Shown: positions 32,910 to 43,336 of the stretch, in pieces
How positions within the stretch are numbered: position 1 is the first letter of the stretch
Layout of the letters: each line of letters starts with the position of its first letter
DNA from: Thiogranum sp.
GTDB taxonomy: Bacteria; Pseudomonadota; Gammaproteobacteria; DSM-19610
Assembly (NCBI GenBank): GCA_030148775.1
Contig: JASBST010000003.1
Location: forward strand, 1 to 64,000
Reading direction: 5' to 3'
Length of the DNA: 64,000 nucleotides
Made by a program: the position numbers and the translations under genes
The notes under the pieces: model-generated
The model's database searches: none
What the model was told of the DNA's origin: nothing
Seen by the model: only the letters and a program-made list of their open reading frames with translations

Positions 32910-33395
32910 TCAGCCCCCGAGATGCGCCACCAGCGCCACCCCCGCGGCAGCCGGCAAAGCCGCCAGCAGGTCGTCCAGCATGATGCCGGCCCCGCCACCG
33001 ACGCGTCGGTCGATCACACCGATGGGCCAGGGTTTCCAGATATCGAACAAACGGAAAAGGATTACACCCGTCGCCACCGCCATCCAGTGTCCACCGGCCG
33101 GAATCAGGGCGACGAACAACCCCGCGAACTCGTCCCAGACGATCCCGGGATGGTCGTGAACCCCGAGTTTTTCCGCCGCCCTGCCGCAAATCCAGACCCC
33201 GGCAACAATGACGATGAAGACGGCCACAAGATAGAGCGAAGTCCCCAGTAGCTCAAGCAACAGATACAGGGGCACAGCCGCCAGGGTGCCTACGGTACCC
33301 GGCGCGCGACGGGCCAGACCGGAACCGAACCCGAACGCCAGCAACAGCACCGGATCGCGCAGTACGCGGGCGGTTTCCACTTTGGCTTCAATCAC
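32910..33395 (-). CDS. pgpA: Phosphatidylglycerophosphatase A
   Basis: The 161-residue inner-membrane enzyme removes phosphate from phosphatidylglycerophosphate to make phosphatidylglycerol. Signature segments are FGFGSGLARRAPGTVGTLAAVPLY near the N-terminus, GVHDHPGIVWDEFAGLFVAL and RLFDIWKPWPIGVIDRRVGGGAGIMLDDLLAAL. The GTG start at 33395 is supported by GGAGGATCCGC and overlaps the end of thiL by 8 nt, the common thiL-pgpA arrangement. It is the last gene of the long leftward operon starting at the HDAC-like gene. Confidence 0.93.
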   Translation of the reverse strand: MIEAKVETARVLRDPVLLLAFGFGSGLARRAPGTVGTLAAVPLYLLLELLGTSLYLVAVFIVIVAGVWICGRAAEKLGVHDHPGIVWDEFAGLFVALIPAGGHWMAVATGVILFRLFDIWKPWPIGVIDRRVGGGAGIMLDDLLAALPAAAGVALVAHLGG

Positions 33396-34353
33396 GCGGA
33401 TCCTCCTCGCGGAAGTGATCGAACCCCCACGGCGGGGGACTCTCGCTGCGGCCATCGCCATATCGACAGCGCACGCCGGGCTCGGACTCGATGACGCCGA
33501 TCTCGGTCAGCGCCAGCGACTCCCGCTGGCGCAGGGCCTGCAGCTCGGCATAACGCTCGGCGGGCACCGTGAAGCACAGTTCGTAGTCGTCGCCGCCGTG
33601 GTATTGACAGGCCAGTCGCTGCTCGTATGGCAGTTGCTGTAAGGCCGCGGAGGTCGGCAGGCGATCGGGCCACAGAGTCGCACCGCAGCCGCTGGCGCCG
33701 AGCACATGACCCAGATCGGCGAGCAGGCCGTCGGAAATATCGATCGCCGCCGCTGCGATGCCGCGCAGCGCTTGTCCCAGCGCCACCCGCGGTTGCGGAC
33801 GATTTAGCCGCTGCAACAGTTCCGGGTCAGCCGCTGCGCCATGCTGCAGCTGCCGCAGGGCGCAAGCCGCGTCGCCGAGGCTGCCGCTGACCAGCAGTGC
33901 CTGCTCCGGGGCGGCCGCATCCCGGCGCAACGCAGCGCCCGCCGGCAGGTGACCCTGCACCTGTACCGTCACCGACAAAGGTCCACGGGTGGTATCGCCG
34001 CCGACCAGCGACACCCGATGAGTCTCGGCCAGCTGATAGAAGCCCTCGGCAAAATCCCGCAACCAGTCATCCTCCACCGTCGGCAGCGTGAGCGCGAGTG
34101 TCGCCCAGGTCGGGGTCGCCCCCATCGCGGCGAGGTCACTCAAATTGACGGCCAGCGCTTTCCAACCGATATCGAAAGCCGCGGCGGTCTCGGGAAAGTG
34201 CCGGCCGGCCACCAGCGTATCCACCGCGACCACCAATTGCCGGCCGGCCGGCAGGTTCAATACCGCGGCATCGTCCCCCACCCCCAGCACCACATCGTCG
34301 CCCAAGGCCGGCCGGCTGAAGTAGCGCTCGATAATGTCGAATTCGGACGCCAC
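33388..34353 (-). CDS. thiL: Thiamine-monophosphate kinase
   Basis: The 321-residue PurM-like kinase makes thiamine diphosphate from the monophosphate. It shows FDIIERYF at the N-terminus, LGVGDDAAVL with metal-binding Asp residues, the VDTLVAGRHFP strand, KALAVNLSDLAAMGA, GGDTTRGPLSVTV, AIDISDGLLADLGHVL and HGGDDYELCFTVP. The start is GTG, 7 nt after the UPF0178 gene, and the end overlaps pgpA. Confidence 0.95.
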   Translation of the reverse strand: MASEFDIIERYFSRPALGDDVVLGVGDDAAVLNLPAGRQLVVAVDTLVAGRHFPETAAAFDIGWKALAVNLSDLAAMGATPTWATLALTLPTVEDDWLRDFAEGFYQLAETHRVSLVGGDTTRGPLSVTVQVQGHLPAGAALRRDAAAPEQALLVSGSLGDAACALRQLQHGAAADPELLQRLNRPQPRVALGQALRGIAAAAIDISDGLLADLGHVLGASGCGATLWPDRLPTSAALQQLPYEQRLACQYHGGDDYELCFTVPAERYAELQALRQRESLALTEIGVIESEPGVRCRYGDGRSESPPPWGFDHFREEDPRD

Positions 34354-34360
34354 GCCGGCT

Positions 34361-34816
34361 TCAATCCTGCCGCCGTCGTCGCGTCAACCAGCGGTCAAGC
34401 TGGTTGGCGAAGGCCTGGCGATCGGCCGGTTTCAGTTGCGCCGGCCCGCCGGTCTGCACGCCACTGCCGCGCAGCTCGTCCATAAAGTCGCGCAGAGTGA
34501 GCCGTTCGCGGATATTGTTGCTGTCGTAAAGCTCGCCGCGCGGGCTGAGCGCCAGCGCGCCCTTGTCGATGACCTGGGCGGCCAGAGGGATATCGGCGGT
34601 AATGATCAGATCGCCGCTGAGCGCGTGCTCGACAATGTAATCGTCGGCCTCGTCAAAGCCACGGCGCACCTGAACGTTACGAATATAGGCTGACGACGGC
34701 ACGCGAATCTGCTGATTGGCGACCAGGGTGGTGGCGACACCCGCGCGATCGGCGGCACGGAACACAATGTCCTTGATGACATTGGGGCAGGCGTCGGCGT
34801 CGACCCAGATGTTCAT
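34361..34816 (-). CDS. UPF0178 (YaiI/YqxD) family protein
   Basis: The 151-residue protein begins [18 protein letters not shown]. It has [41 protein letters not shown], the hallmark of UPF0178/DUF188, a PIN-like fold of unknown function. Conserved Asp residues (DADACP, DIPLA) could coordinate metal. Its ATG abuts the TAA of nusB directly, which indicates coupling in the rib-nusB-thiL operon. Confidence 0.93.
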   Translation of the reverse strand: MNIWVDADACPNVIKDIVFRAADRAGVATTLVANQQIRVPSSAYIRNVQVRRGFDEADDYIVEHALSGDLIITADIPLAAQVIDKGALALSPRGELYDSNNIRERLTLRDFMDELRGSGVQTGGPAQLKPADRQAFANQLDRWLTRRRRQD

Positions 34817-35290
34817 TTATTTTTTCAGCAGCCCGCTGCCGCCCTGCCCGCGCGGGTGCTCCACGGCGCGCAACTGCCGCGCGGCCTGGTCGAGCACGCC
34901 GTTGATGTACTTGTGCGCCTGCTCGGCGCCAAACTTCTTCGTCAGGTTAACCGCTTCGTTGATAACGATCCGGTAGGGGATGTCGATGCGCGCCAGCAGT
35001 TCGTAACTGGCCATGCGCAGTACCGCGCGTTCGACTGGGTCGAGCTCGTTGACCGGCCGGTCGAGGTAGGGGACGAAAGACTGTTCGACTTCATCCAGGC
35101 GCGCCGGCACCTGGTGCAACAGCTCGTGAAAGTAATCCTTATCGGCCTTACTGAAATCCTCGTCTTCGAGAAACTGCACTTCGATCGCCGCCAGGTCGTT
35201 GCCCGAGAGATCCCACTGATACAAAGCCTGCATGGCCAGGCGGCGCGCGCGGGTGCGCAGGGCAGCGTGCATTTTATCCGCGGCGGGCAC
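34817..35290 (-). CDS. nusB: Transcription antitermination factor NusB
   Basis: The 157-residue all-helical RNA-binding protein partners with NusE in rRNA antitermination. Key parts are RTRARRLAMQALYQWDLSGND, LDRPVNELDPVERAVLRMASYEL and IPYRIVINEAVNLTKKFGAEQAHKYINGVLDQAARQLR. The GTG at 35290 with TAAGG upstream is preferred to the ATG at 35272. ribH ends 8 nt before. The ribH-nusB-thiL-pgpA order is typical of Gammaproteobacteria. Confidence 0.94.
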   Translation of the reverse strand: MPAADKMHAALRTRARRLAMQALYQWDLSGNDLAAIEVQFLEDEDFSKADKDYFHELLHQVPARLDEVEQSFVPYLDRPVNELDPVERAVLRMASYELLARIDIPYRIVINEAVNLTKKFGAEQAHKYINGVLDQAARQLRAVEHPRGQGGSGLLKK

Positions 35291-35298
35291 GAAACGCC

Positions 35299-35775
35299 TT
35301 ACTTGCCGATTTCGCGCAGCAGGTTGATCATCTCGATCGCCGACATGGCCGCCTCGGCGCCTTTGTTGCCGGCCTTAGTGCCGGCGCGCTCGATCGCCTG
35401 TTCGATGCTGTCGACGGTAAGCACACCGAAAGCGATCGGAATATCGTGCTGCAGCGAAACCTGCGACAGACCCTTGGTGCATTCCCCGGCGACATACTCG
35501 AAGTGCGGCGTACCGCCGCGGATCACCGCGCCCAGTGCGATAATGGCCTCGTAGCGCTGACTGGCGGCCAGGCGCTTGGCGGCGATGGGCATTTCATAGG
35601 CCCCTGGAACGCGCACAATCTGCAGTTCGCGTTCTTCCACGCCGTGACGCCTGAGGGTGTCGATGGCTCCGGCGAGCAGGCTCTCCACCACAAAGCTGTT
35701 GAAACGCGAGACCAGCAGAGCGATGCGCGCACCGCGCAGAGTCAGCTGAGCTTCGAGAGTCGGTATACCGTTCAT
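35299..35775 (-). CDS. ribH: 6,7-dimethyl-8-ribityllumazine synthase
   Basis: The 158-residue enzyme condenses the ribD product with the 4-carbon unit from RibB. Landmarks are [64 protein letters not shown] and [42 protein letters not shown] precedes the ATG. It lies 12 nt after ribBX in the riboflavin operon. Confidence 0.96.
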   Translation of the reverse strand: MNGIPTLEAQLTLRGARIALLVSRFNSFVVESLLAGAIDTLRRHGVEERELQIVRVPGAYEMPIAAKRLAASQRYEAIIALGAVIRGGTPHFEYVAGECTKGLSQVSLQHDIPIAFGVLTVDSIEQAIERAGTKAGNKGAEAAMSAIEMINLLREIGK

Positions 35776-35787
35776 TCTCTGTTCTCC

Positions 35788-36912
35788 TTAGGCAGGCGGA
35801 TCGCCGCCGTCGATATAGTCGACCACTTCCAGGCCGAAACCGGACAGGCCGTGTACCACCATGGGCGCACTTAACACGTGCATGCGGCGCACCCCCAGAT
35901 CGGTCAGTATCTGCGCGCCGATGCCATGGGTGCGCAACTCGTGACGCTCTTCGCGCGGCACCGCCCGGCCGCTTTTCTCGTACTCGTTGTAACACTGGAT
36001 ACGCTGCACCAGTTCGCGCGGCGATTCCTGACCGCCCAGCACCACCAGCACGCCCGAACCATGATCGGCGATGCGCTGCATGGCATCGCGCAACGGCCAG
36101 CCGGTGTCGCTCATCTGTGCGCCGAACAGGTCGCCCAGCGTTTTCTGCACGTGCACCCGCACCAGCGTCGGCTCGGTCGCGCTGATCCGGCCTTTGACCA
36201 GCGCCAGGTGCAGGCCCTTGTTGACGATGTCCTGGTAAGCGTAAAGGTGGAACTCACCCTGTTCGGTGGCCAGCGCGCAATCGGCCACCCGCTCGACGCT
36301 CTTTTCGTTGGCGATGCGGTAGTGGATCAGATCGGCGATGGTGCCGACCTTGAGGCCGTGCTCGGCGGCGAAGCGCTCCAGATCCGGTCGTCGCGCCATG
36401 CTGCCGTCCTCGTTGAGGATCTCGACGATCACCGCGGCCGGCTCCAGACCGGCGAGTCGCGCCAGATCGCAGCCCGCCTCGGTATGGCCGGCGCGTGTCA
36501 GCACACCGCCGGGGCGCGCCATCAGGGGGAAAATATGCCCGGGCTGCACCAGGTCCTGCGCGCGCGCGTCGGGCTCGACCGCCGTGCGCACGGTGTGGGC
36601 GCGGTCATAGGCCGATATCCCGGTCGTCACGCCTTCGGCCGCTTCGATCGACAGGGTGAAATTGGTCGAGTGCTGATCCTGGTTGCTGTTGACCATCAGT
36701 GGCAGGGACAGCTGCTGACAGCGCTCGCGCGTCAGGGTCAGGCAGATCAGACCGCGTCCGTAGCGGGCCATGAAATTGATATCCTCGGGGCGCACCTTGG
36801 AGGCGGCCATGATCAGGTCGCCCTCGTTCTCGCGATCTTCGTCATCCATGATAATGACCATTTTGCCGTCGCGAATGTCGCCGATGATCTCTTCGATACT
36901 GTTGAGTTGCAT
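35788..36912 (-). CDS. ribB: 3,4-dihydroxy-2-butanone-4-phosphate synthase with inactive GTP cyclohydrolase II-like domain (RibBX)
   Basis: The N-terminal 200 residues are a full DHBP synthase: [71 protein letters not shown]. The C-terminal part (about 205-374) resembles GTP cyclohydrolase II but lacks all three zinc Cys of that enzyme. The region reads [22 protein letters not shown] with no Cys, and only the general fold motifs ([10 protein letters not shown]) remain. This matches the RibBX form known from proteobacteria, which supplies only the RibB activity, so a separate ribA must exist elsewhere. Confidence 0.93.
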   Translation of the reverse strand: MQLNSIEEIIGDIRDGKMVIIMDDEDRENEGDLIMAASKVRPEDINFMARYGRGLICLTLTRERCQQLSLPLMVNSNQDQHSTNFTLSIEAAEGVTTGISAYDRAHTVRTAVEPDARAQDLVQPGHIFPLMARPGGVLTRAGHTEAGCDLARLAGLEPAAVIVEILNEDGSMARRPDLERFAAEHGLKVGTIADLIHYRIANEKSVERVADCALATEQGEFHLYAYQDIVNKGLHLALVKGRISATEPTLVRVHVQKTLGDLFGAQMSDTGWPLRDAMQRIADHGSGVLVVLGGQESPRELVQRIQCYNEYEKSGRAVPREERHELRTHGIGAQILTDLGVRRMHVLSAPMVVHGLSGFGLEVVDYIDGGDPPA

Positions 36913-36919
36913 ACTTGAA

Positions 36920-37591
36920 TCAGTCCGTACCGCGGACGAATCCGCAGCGTTGCAATAGGTCCCGGGTGACGCCGTCGCCGTCGCCGGGGCGCGCGGCCGC
37001 CTCGCCGAGCAGCAGTCGCTCCAGATAGCGGGCGATTATATCCACTTCCAGGTTGCAGCGTCGGCCGGGGCGGAATTCGCCCAGGGTGGTTTCGCGCAGC
37101 GTATGCGGCACGATGTTGAGCTCGAACTCGGCGCCGTCGACAAGATTGACCGTCAGGCTGACGCCGTCGACGCACACCGAGCCCTTGGCCGCGATATAGC
37201 GCTCCAGAGCGTCGGGCGCGCGCAGCCGCAGGCGCCGCGAGCGCCCGTCGTCGCGCACCGAGAACACCTGGCCGAGCCCGTCCACATGGCCGCTGACCAG
37301 ATGTCCGCCCAGCGGCGTGGCGGGCGTCAGCGCGGTTTCCAGATTCACCCGGTCACCGACCTGCAGAGCGCCGACGGCGCACACCGCCAGCGTCTCGGCC
37401 GAAACGTCCGCCCAATAACCGTCACCCGGCAGATCCACCACGGTGAGACAGACACCGCTGGTGGCGATACTGTCGCCGAGGCGCACACCGCCCAGCTCCA
37501 GCTTGCCGGTGCGCACACGCAAGCGCAGATCGTCGCCCTGGCGCTCCAGGGCGGCCACCTCGCCAACCGCTTGTATGATTCCGGTAAACAT
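36920..37591 (-). CDS. ribE: Riboflavin synthase alpha chain
   Basis: The 223-residue protein is built from two lumazine-binding repeats. Each repeat starts with the expected pattern: MFTGIIQAVGEV with DSIATSGVCLTVVDL in the first, and GHVDGLGQV with KGSVCVDGVSLTVNLV in the second. It dismutates two dimethyl-ribityllumazines to riboflavin. It lies 12 nt after ribD and 7 nt before ribBX, all leftward. Confidence 0.95.
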   Translation of the reverse strand: MFTGIIQAVGEVAALERQGDDLRLRVRTGKLELGGVRLGDSIATSGVCLTVVDLPGDGYWADVSAETLAVCAVGALQVGDRVNLETALTPATPLGGHLVSGHVDGLGQVFSVRDDGRSRRLRLRAPDALERYIAAKGSVCVDGVSLTVNLVDGAEFELNIVPHTLRETTLGEFRPGRRCNLEVDIIARYLERLLLGEAAARPGDGDGVTRDLLQRCGFVRGTD

Positions 37592-37603
37592 GCGTCCGCC
37601 GTA

Positions 37604-38725
37604 TCAGTCCGTTGCGGGCCGGATTTTAGGGCGAACGGTGATCCGCAGATCCTCGCCCACCTGCCGAATGTCCAGCCATTCCAGCTCGATTCTGTCGCTC
37701 ATCTGTTCAAGCCCGGGCAATATGAGCAGGCCGCGCGCCGTATCGCCCATCAAATGTGGCGCCAGATAGAGCACCAACTCGTCCACCAGACCGCAGCCCA
37801 CAAACGCACCGGCGAGGGTTGCGCCACACTCCAGCAGCACGTCGTTGATCTCGCGCTCCGCCAGCAATTCGAGCACCGCCAACGGGTCCAGGCGCCCATT
37901 GGCGGCGCAAGGCGCCAGCGCCACTTCGGCGCCCGCCGCCAGCAGCGGGCGCCAGGCGGCCTGGTCGTCCCTGGCGGTCAAGACCAGTTTGCCGCCGGGC
38001 AGCGTGACAAAATTGGCCGAAGCCGGCAGACGCAGCTGCGAGTCGAGCACCACGCGCAGCGGCTGGCGCACCGGCTCGACGCCGTTGAGCTGACCGGCGT
38101 CCAGGCGCACATTCATCGACGGGTTATCGGCCAGCACCGTACCCACACCGGTGACGATCGCGGAGCTGCGCGCGCGCAGGTGCTGCACGTCCTGGCGCGC
38201 CGCGGCAGCGCTGATCCAACGGCTTTCGCCCGAGGCCATGGCGGTGCGCACGTCAAGACTGGCGGCCAGCTTCAGCCGCACCCAGGGCCGGCCGCGGCGG
38301 CGCCGCGACAAATAACCGCTGTTGAGCTGTTCGGCCTGCGTCGCCAACAGGCCGGATTCGACCGCGATACCGGCCTCCCGCAAGCGCTGCAAGCCGCGGC
38401 CGGCGACTTCGGGATTGGGGTCCAACGAGGCGGCCAGCACGCGTTTGACCCCGGCCGCGATCAAGGCGTCGGCGCAAGGCGGGGTGCGTCCCCGATGGCT
38501 GCAGGGCTCCAAGGTGACATACACGTCCGCCCCGCGCGCGCGCGCGCCGGCCTCGCGCAAGGCATACACTTCAGCGTGCGGCTCGCCGGCGCGCTGGTGC
38601 CAGCCGCGGCCGACGATTTCGCCCTGCTGCACAATGACGCAACCCACGTTCGGGTTCGGGTGGGTGCTATAGCGTCCCCGCGCCGCAAGACGGATGGCCT
38701 CGGCCATGTAATCGCGCGCGCTCAA
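37604..38725 (-). CDS. ribD: Bifunctional diaminohydroxyphosphoribosylaminopyrimidine deaminase / 5-amino-6-(5-phosphoribosylamino)uracil reductase
   Basis: The 373-residue protein has an N-terminal zinc deaminase, HPNPNVGCVIV, EPHAEVYAL (zinc His and catalytic Glu) and LEPCSHRGRTPPCADALI (zinc Cys pair). A C-terminal reductase follows with VRLKLAASLDVRTAMASGESRWIS, DAGQLNGVEPVRQPLRVVLDSQLRLP and DVLLECGATLAGAF. It performs two successive steps of riboflavin synthesis. The start is read as TTG at 38725, 3 nt after nrdR; an ATG at 38707 is the alternative. Confidence 0.95.
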   Translation of the reverse strand: MSARDYMAEAIRLAARGRYSTHPNPNVGCVIVQQGEIVGRGWHQRAGEPHAEVYALREAGARARGADVYVTLEPCSHRGRTPPCADALIAAGVKRVLAASLDPNPEVAGRGLQRLREAGIAVESGLLATQAEQLNSGYLSRRRRGRPWVRLKLAASLDVRTAMASGESRWISAAAARQDVQHLRARSSAIVTGVGTVLADNPSMNVRLDAGQLNGVEPVRQPLRVVLDSQLRLPASANFVTLPGGKLVLTARDDQAAWRPLLAAGAEVALAPCAANGRLDPLAVLELLAEREINDVLLECGATLAGAFVGCGLVDELVLYLAPHLMGDTARGLLILPGLEQMSDRIELEWLDIRQVGEDLRITVRPKIRPATD

Positions 38726-38728
38726 AAC

Positions 38729-39241
38729 TCAGTGGTCTTCGCCTTCGCCGGGCAGCAGCGGCATCTGATCGCGCCGCTCCTCGGGCGTCGGCCCCTGCTG
38801 CAGGCGTTCGATTTCGTCGCGGAATTCGCTGACGTCCTGGAAACTGCGGTAAACCGAGGCAAAGCGCACATAGGCCACCTGATCGAGACCGCGCAGCTCC
38901 TGCATCACCCACTCGCCCAATTGTCGCGAGGCGATTTCGCGTTCGCCGCAGGACTGCAGCCGATGCTGGATGTGCGCGATGGCGGCATCGACGCTCTCGG
39001 TGTTCACCGGGCGCTTCTCCAGCGCGCGCAGAATTCCGGTGAGCAGTTTCTCTTCGTTGAACGGCTCGCGCGTACCGTCGGTCTTGACAATGCGCGGCAT
39101 CAGCAGCTCGGCGGCCTCGTAAGTGGTGAAGCGATCGCCGCACTCGATGCACTCGCGCCGGCGGCGCACCTGGGCGCCCTCGCCCGCCAGCCGCGAATCG
39201 ATAACCTTGGTATCCATACAACCGCAGAAAGGACAGCGCAT
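38729..39241 (-). CDS. nrdR: Transcriptional repressor NrdR
   Basis: The 170-residue protein has a zinc ribbon with four Cys ([17 protein letters not shown] and [14 protein letters not shown]) and an ATP-cone domain ([29 protein letters not shown]). It senses ATP/dATP and represses ribonucleotide reductase genes. The glyA-nrdR-ribD order is common in this class. Confidence 0.95.
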   Translation of the reverse strand: MRCPFCGCMDTKVIDSRLAGEGAQVRRRRECIECGDRFTTYEAAELLMPRIVKTDGTREPFNEEKLLTGILRALEKRPVNTESVDAAIAHIQHRLQSCGEREIASRQLGEWVMQELRGLDQVAYVRFASVYRSFQDVSEFRDEIERLQQGPTPEERRDQMPLLPGEGEDH

Positions 39242-39281
39242 CGGTAATCGGTCTCCTTCCTGTCAGCGAATGGGCGTGGGC

Positions 39282-40535
39282 TCAGGCGTACACCGGGAAG
39301 CGCTGACAGATCTCCAGCACCTCGGCGCGCACCCGCTCGATGGTGGCCTGGTTTTCGACGTCATCCATCACATCGCACATCCAGCCCGCCAGTTGCCTGA
39401 CTTCGGCTTCGCCGAAACCGCGCGTGGTCACTGCCGGCGTACCGAGCCGGATGCCACTGGTCACGAACGGCGACTGCGGATCGTTGGGCACGGCGTTCTT
39501 GTTGACGGTGATGTTGGCCGCGCCCAGCGCCGCGTCAGCCTGCTTGCCGGTAATACCCTTGTCGATCAGATCGAGCAGGAACAGATGGTCGTCGGTACCG
39601 CCGGAAACGACTTTGTAGCCGCGCTCCATGAACACCGCGGCCATGGCGCGCGCATTGGCCAGCACCCGGCCCTGGTAATCCTTGAATTCGGGCAGCAGCG
39701 CCTCTTTGAAGGCCACCGCCTTGGCCGCGATGACATGCATCAGCGGACCGCCCTGGGTGCCGGGAAACACCAGCGAATTGAATTTTTTCTCCAGCTCCGG
39801 GTTGCTCTTGCACAGAATCAGACCGCCGCGCGGACCGCGCAGGGTTTTGTGCGTCGTAGTGGTGACCACATCGGCGATGGGCACCGGGTTGGGATAGTGA
39901 CCGGTGGCGATCAGTCCGGCCACATGCGCCATGTCGACGAACAAATAGGCGCCGACGGCGTCAGCGATAGCGCGGCAGCGCTCCCAGTCGACCACTCGCG
40001 AATAGGCGGAAAATCCCGCCACCAGCATTTTCGGTTTGTGCTCCCGCGCCAGCGCTTCCATCTGCTCATAGTCGATTTCGCCGCTTTGCGCGTCCAGGCC
40101 GTATTGCACCGCCTGGTAGATCTTGCCGGAGAAATTCACCTTGGAACCGTGGGTGAGATGCCCGCCATCGGCCAAGCTCATGCCGAGCACGGTATCGCCC
40201 GGCTGACACAAGGCCATGTAAACCGCGGCGTTGGCCTGCGAGCCGGAGTGCGGCTGCACGTTGGCGTAATCAGCGCCGAACAGCTGTTTGGCGCGATCGA
40301 TGGCCAGCTGCTCGGCGACATCGACATGCTCGCAGCCGCCGTAATAGCGCTTGCCCGGATAGCCTTCCGCATATTTATTAGTCAAAACAGAACCTTGCGC
40401 CTCAAGCACGCGCGGGCTGGCATAGTTTTCCGAAGCAATCAGCTCAATATGCTGCTCCTGGCGCTGTTTTTCTGCGTCGATGGCCGCGGCGAGTTCGTCG
40501 TCGAAGCCGGCGATAGTCATATCTTTACTGAACAT
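39282..40535 (-). CDS. glyA: Serine hydroxymethyltransferase
   Basis: The 417-residue PLP enzyme interconverts serine and glycine with tetrahydrofolate. It shows [43 protein letters not shown], the PLP-Lys segment [20 protein letters not shown], and [20 protein letters not shown]. Start ATG 40535 gives exactly the E. coli length and N-terminus style ([12 protein letters not shown]); the upstream extension to 40667 lies in the HDAC gene region and is spurious. It follows the HDAC-like gene by 49 bp. Confidence 0.96.
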   Translation of the reverse strand: MFSKDMTIAGFDDELAAAIDAEKQRQEQHIELIASENYASPRVLEAQGSVLTNKYAEGYPGKRYYGGCEHVDVAEQLAIDRAKQLFGADYANVQPHSGSQANAAVYMALCQPGDTVLGMSLADGGHLTHGSKVNFSGKIYQAVQYGLDAQSGEIDYEQMEALAREHKPKMLVAGFSAYSRVVDWERCRAIADAVGAYLFVDMAHVAGLIATGHYPNPVPIADVVTTTTHKTLRGPRGGLILCKSNPELEKKFNSLVFPGTQGGPLMHVIAAKAVAFKEALLPEFKDYQGRVLANARAMAAVFMERGYKVVSGGTDDHLFLLDLIDKGITGKQADAALGAANITVNKNAVPNDPQSPFVTSGIRLGTPAVTTRGFGEAEVRQLAGWMCDVMDDVENQATIERVRAEVLEICQRFPVYA

Positions 40536-40584
40536 GCCGTCGGATCCTGGATGTGTTGCTGAAAAGAGCGGAATGATACTGGAT

Positions 40585-41556
40585 TCAGGCCGCTTCGCCC
40601 AGTAAAGCCGCCACCACGGCGCACCAGGCCGCAGCCAGATTGGCGCGATTATAACCGCCGCCGCCACAGGCCAGCAGGCGGCCGTCGCAGTGCTGGTTGG
40701 CCAATGCCCTCAGTCGAGCGGCGGCGTGCCGGTGCGCCGCACTGCTGAGGGAAAGATGGGTAATGGGGTCGCCGGCAAGGCTGTCGGCGCCGCATTGCAG
40801 CACAATGAACTCGGGACGCGCGGCGGCGAGAAAGGCCTCGGCACGCTCCCATTCGGCATAAAAGCGGGTATCGTCGGCTTGAGGTGGCAACGGCAGGTTG
40901 AGTTTGCTGCCGATCGCCCCGCCGCGGCCGGTCTCCCCGGCCGCACCGGTGCCGGGATACAAATAAGAACCGTCCTCGTGCAGATCTACGATGTAGACCT
41001 GCGGATCGGTCTCATAGGCGTAGAATACGCCGTCGCCATGGTGGGCATCGATATCGACATAGGCGACGCGCCGGACGCCGTAGCGGCGGCGCAGCGTCTC
41101 TATCACTACGCCGCAGTCGTTGAACACGCAAAAACCGGCGGCAGCGTCGCGGCGCGCGTGATGCAGGCCGGCGATGGGCACAAAGGCCTGGGCGCAACGT
41201 CCCGCCATGATGCGATCGAGCGCCGCCAGGGACGTGCCGACGACCGTAGCCGCCGCTTCGTATACCCCTTTGAACGCCGGGGTATCGCCGCAGTCCAGAT
41301 AACCTTCGCCACTGACCGACTGCTGCTTCACCCGCTGCAGATACGCCGGCGTGTGAAAGCGTAGAATCGCGCTGTCGTCAGCGCGCACCGGTTCGACGAC
41401 CTGCACCCGTTGCGCCAGTCCCGAGCGCTCCATATCACGCCAGAACGCCCCCATGCGGTCGCTGCCGAACGGATGGCCGGCGCCAAAACCGTAGGCCGCC
41501 AGTGCCTCGCCCACAAATACGGCCACGGATTTTTCCGCTTCCACCACGTCCGCCAT
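40585..41556 (-). CDS. Histone deacetylase superfamily (AcuC-like) deacetylase
   Basis: The 323-residue arginase-fold zinc hydrolase shows [24 protein letters not shown] (catalytic His pair), [20 protein letters not shown] (zinc Asp and His), [18 protein letters not shown] and the terminal [14 protein letters not shown]. AcuC-like proteins deacetylate acetyl-CoA synthetase or other lysine-acetylated proteins or polyamines; the substrate here is not deducible. It is the first gene of the long leftward operon and diverges from ettA across 105 bp. Confidence 0.9.
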   Translation of the reverse strand: MADVVEAEKSVAVFVGEALAAYGFGAGHPFGSDRMGAFWRDMERSGLAQRVQVVEPVRADDSAILRFHTPAYLQRVKQQSVSGEGYLDCGDTPAFKGVYEAAATVVGTSLAALDRIMAGRCAQAFVPIAGLHHARRDAAAGFCVFNDCGVVIETLRRRYGVRRVAYVDIDAHHGDGVFYAYETDPQVYIVDLHEDGSYLYPGTGAAGETGRGGAIGSKLNLPLPPQADDTRFYAEWERAEAFLAAARPEFIVLQCGADSLAGDPITHLSLSSAAHRHAAARLRALANQHCDGRLLACGGGGYNRANLAAAWCAVVAALLGEAA

Positions 41557-41661
41557 ATCCGAATGCCTCCACTAGGCGGTAAAGACCCGCCGGCCACCTG
41601 ACCGCGCTGCCTGCAGACGTTATAATCGCTGGCACTGAAGTGCAAACAGCAGCGAGCGATT

Positions 41662-43329
41662 ATGGCCCAGTACGTCTACACCATGAACCAGGTCGGCAAG
41701 GTGGTGCCGCCCAAGCGCGAAATTCTACGCGATATCTCCCTGTCGTTTTTCCCCGGCGCCAAGATCGGCGTGCTGTGGCTGAACGGGTCGGGAAAATCCA
41801 CGTTGCTGCGCATCATGGCCGGCATCGACACCGACATCCACGGCGAGGCGCGACCGCAGGCCGGCATCAAGGTCGGTTATCTGCCACAGGAACCGCAACT
41901 GGACGAAACCAAGGATGTGCGCGGCAACGTCGCGGAGGCGCTTGCCGAGATCAACGAGGCGCAGATGAAACTCGACGCGGTCTATGCGGCCTATGCCGAA
42001 CCTGACGCCGACTTCGACGCCCTGGCCGCCGAACAGGCGCGGCTGGAAAACATCCTGCAGGCCAGCGACGGCCACAACCTGGAGCGGACGCTGGAGATCG
42101 CCGCCGACGCGTTGCGTCTGCCACCCTGGGACGCCGACGTGAGCAAACTTTCCGGCGGCGAGAAACGCCGCGTGGCGCTGTGCAAACTGCTGCTGTCCAA
42201 ACCCGACATGCTGCTGCTCGACGAACCCACCAACCATCTCGACGCCGAAAGCGTCGCCTGGCTGGAGCGCTTTCTGCACGAATACCCGGGCACCGTGGTG
42301 GCGGTGACCCACGACCGCTATTTTCTTGACAATGTCGCCGGCTGGATACTGGAGCTGGACCGCGGCCACGGCATTCCGTGGGAAGGCAACTATTCAAGCT
42401 GGCTGGAACAAAAAGAACAACGCCTGCAGCAGGAGGAAAAGACCGAAAGCGCGCGCCAGAAAGCCATGAAGGCGGAGCTGGAGTGGGTGCGCAGCAACCC
42501 GAAGGGACGCCACGCCAAGAGCAAGGCGCGCCTGGCGCGCTTCGCCGAACTGTCGTCACAGGAAAGCCAGAAACGCAACGAGACCAAGGAACTCTATATC
42601 CCGCCGGGCCCGCGCCTGGGCGAACTGGTCATCGAGGCCAACCACATCCGCAAGGGCTTCGGCGACCGGCTGCTGGTGGACGATTTGAGTTTCAATCTGC
42701 CGCAAGGCGGTATTGTCGGGATCATCGGCCCCAACGGCGCCGGCAAGACGACGCTGTTTCGCATGCTTACCGGCAGCGAGCCGGTCGACGCAGGCCAATT
42801 GCGCATCGGCGAAACGGTGCAGATCGCCTATGTCGATCAGAGCCGCGATGCGCTCGATGGCGGAAAAACGGTCTGGGAGGAGATTTCCGACGGCCAGGAC
42901 ATTGTCACTGTCGGCAAATACGAAGTGAATTCCCGCGCCTACGTCTCGCGCTTCAACTTCACCGGCATCGACCAGCAGAAACGCGTCGGCGACCTCTCCG
43001 GCGGCGAACGCAACCGTGTGCATCTGGCCAAGCTGCTAAAAAGCGGCGGCAACCTGCTGCTGCTCGACGAACCGACCAACGATCTCGACGTGGAAACCCT
43101 GCGCGCGCTGGAAGAAGCCTTACTGGACTTCCCCGGCTGCGCCGTGGTCATTTCGCACGACCGCTGGTTCCTGGACCGTATCGCCACCCACATTCTCGCC
43201 TTCGAGGGCGACAGCCAGGTGGAGTGGTTCGAGGGCAACTACGCCGACTACGAGGCCGACCGCAAACGGCGGCTGGGTGACAGCGCCGATCAGCCGCAGC
43301 GGATCAAATACAAACGGCTGGCAAGCTGA
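41662..43329 (+). CDS. ettA: Energy-dependent translational throttle protein EttA (ABC-F)
   Basis: The 555-residue protein with two ABC cassettes and no membrane part binds the ribosomal E site and gates elongation by ATP/ADP level. The body matches EttA, with the arm and linker, [53 protein letters not shown], the second [11 protein letters not shown] and [15 protein letters not shown], and the end IKYKRLAS. The first Walker A reads [11 protein letters not shown] (residues 37-47). Family members have VLGLNGAGKST, so the first glycine is Trp and the alanine is Ser. Both could be single G-to-T changes and the Trp would probably damage nucleotide binding in cassette 1. Confidence 0.94.
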   Translation: MAQYVYTMNQVGKVVPPKREILRDISLSFFPGAKIGVLWLNGSGKSTLLRIMAGIDTDIHGEARPQAGIKVGYLPQEPQLDETKDVRGNVAEALAEINEAQMKLDAVYAAYAEPDADFDALAAEQARLENILQASDGHNLERTLEIAADALRLPPWDADVSKLSGGEKRRVALCKLLLSKPDMLLLDEPTNHLDAESVAWLERFLHEYPGTVVAVTHDRYFLDNVAGWILELDRGHGIPWEGNYSSWLEQKEQRLQQEEKTESARQKAMKAELEWVRSNPKGRHAKSKARLARFAELSSQESQKRNETKELYIPPGPRLGELVIEANHIRKGFGDRLLVDDLSFNLPQGGIVGIIGPNGAGKTTLFRMLTGSEPVDAGQLRIGETVQIAYVDQSRDALDGGKTVWEEISDGQDIVTVGKYEVNSRAYVSRFNFTGIDQQKRVGDLSGGERNRVHLAKLLKSGGNLLLLDEPTNDLDVETLRALEEALLDFPGCAVVISHDRWFLDRIATHILAFEGDSQVEWFEGNYADYEADRKRRLGDSADQPQRIKYKRLAS

Positions 43330-43336
43330 GCCAGGA

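Noticed and set aside
35788-38740. FMN riboswitch in the riboflavin genes
   Set aside because: All rib genes are separated by only 3 to 12 nt, leaving no room for the roughly 130-nt element, and none was seen before nrdR.
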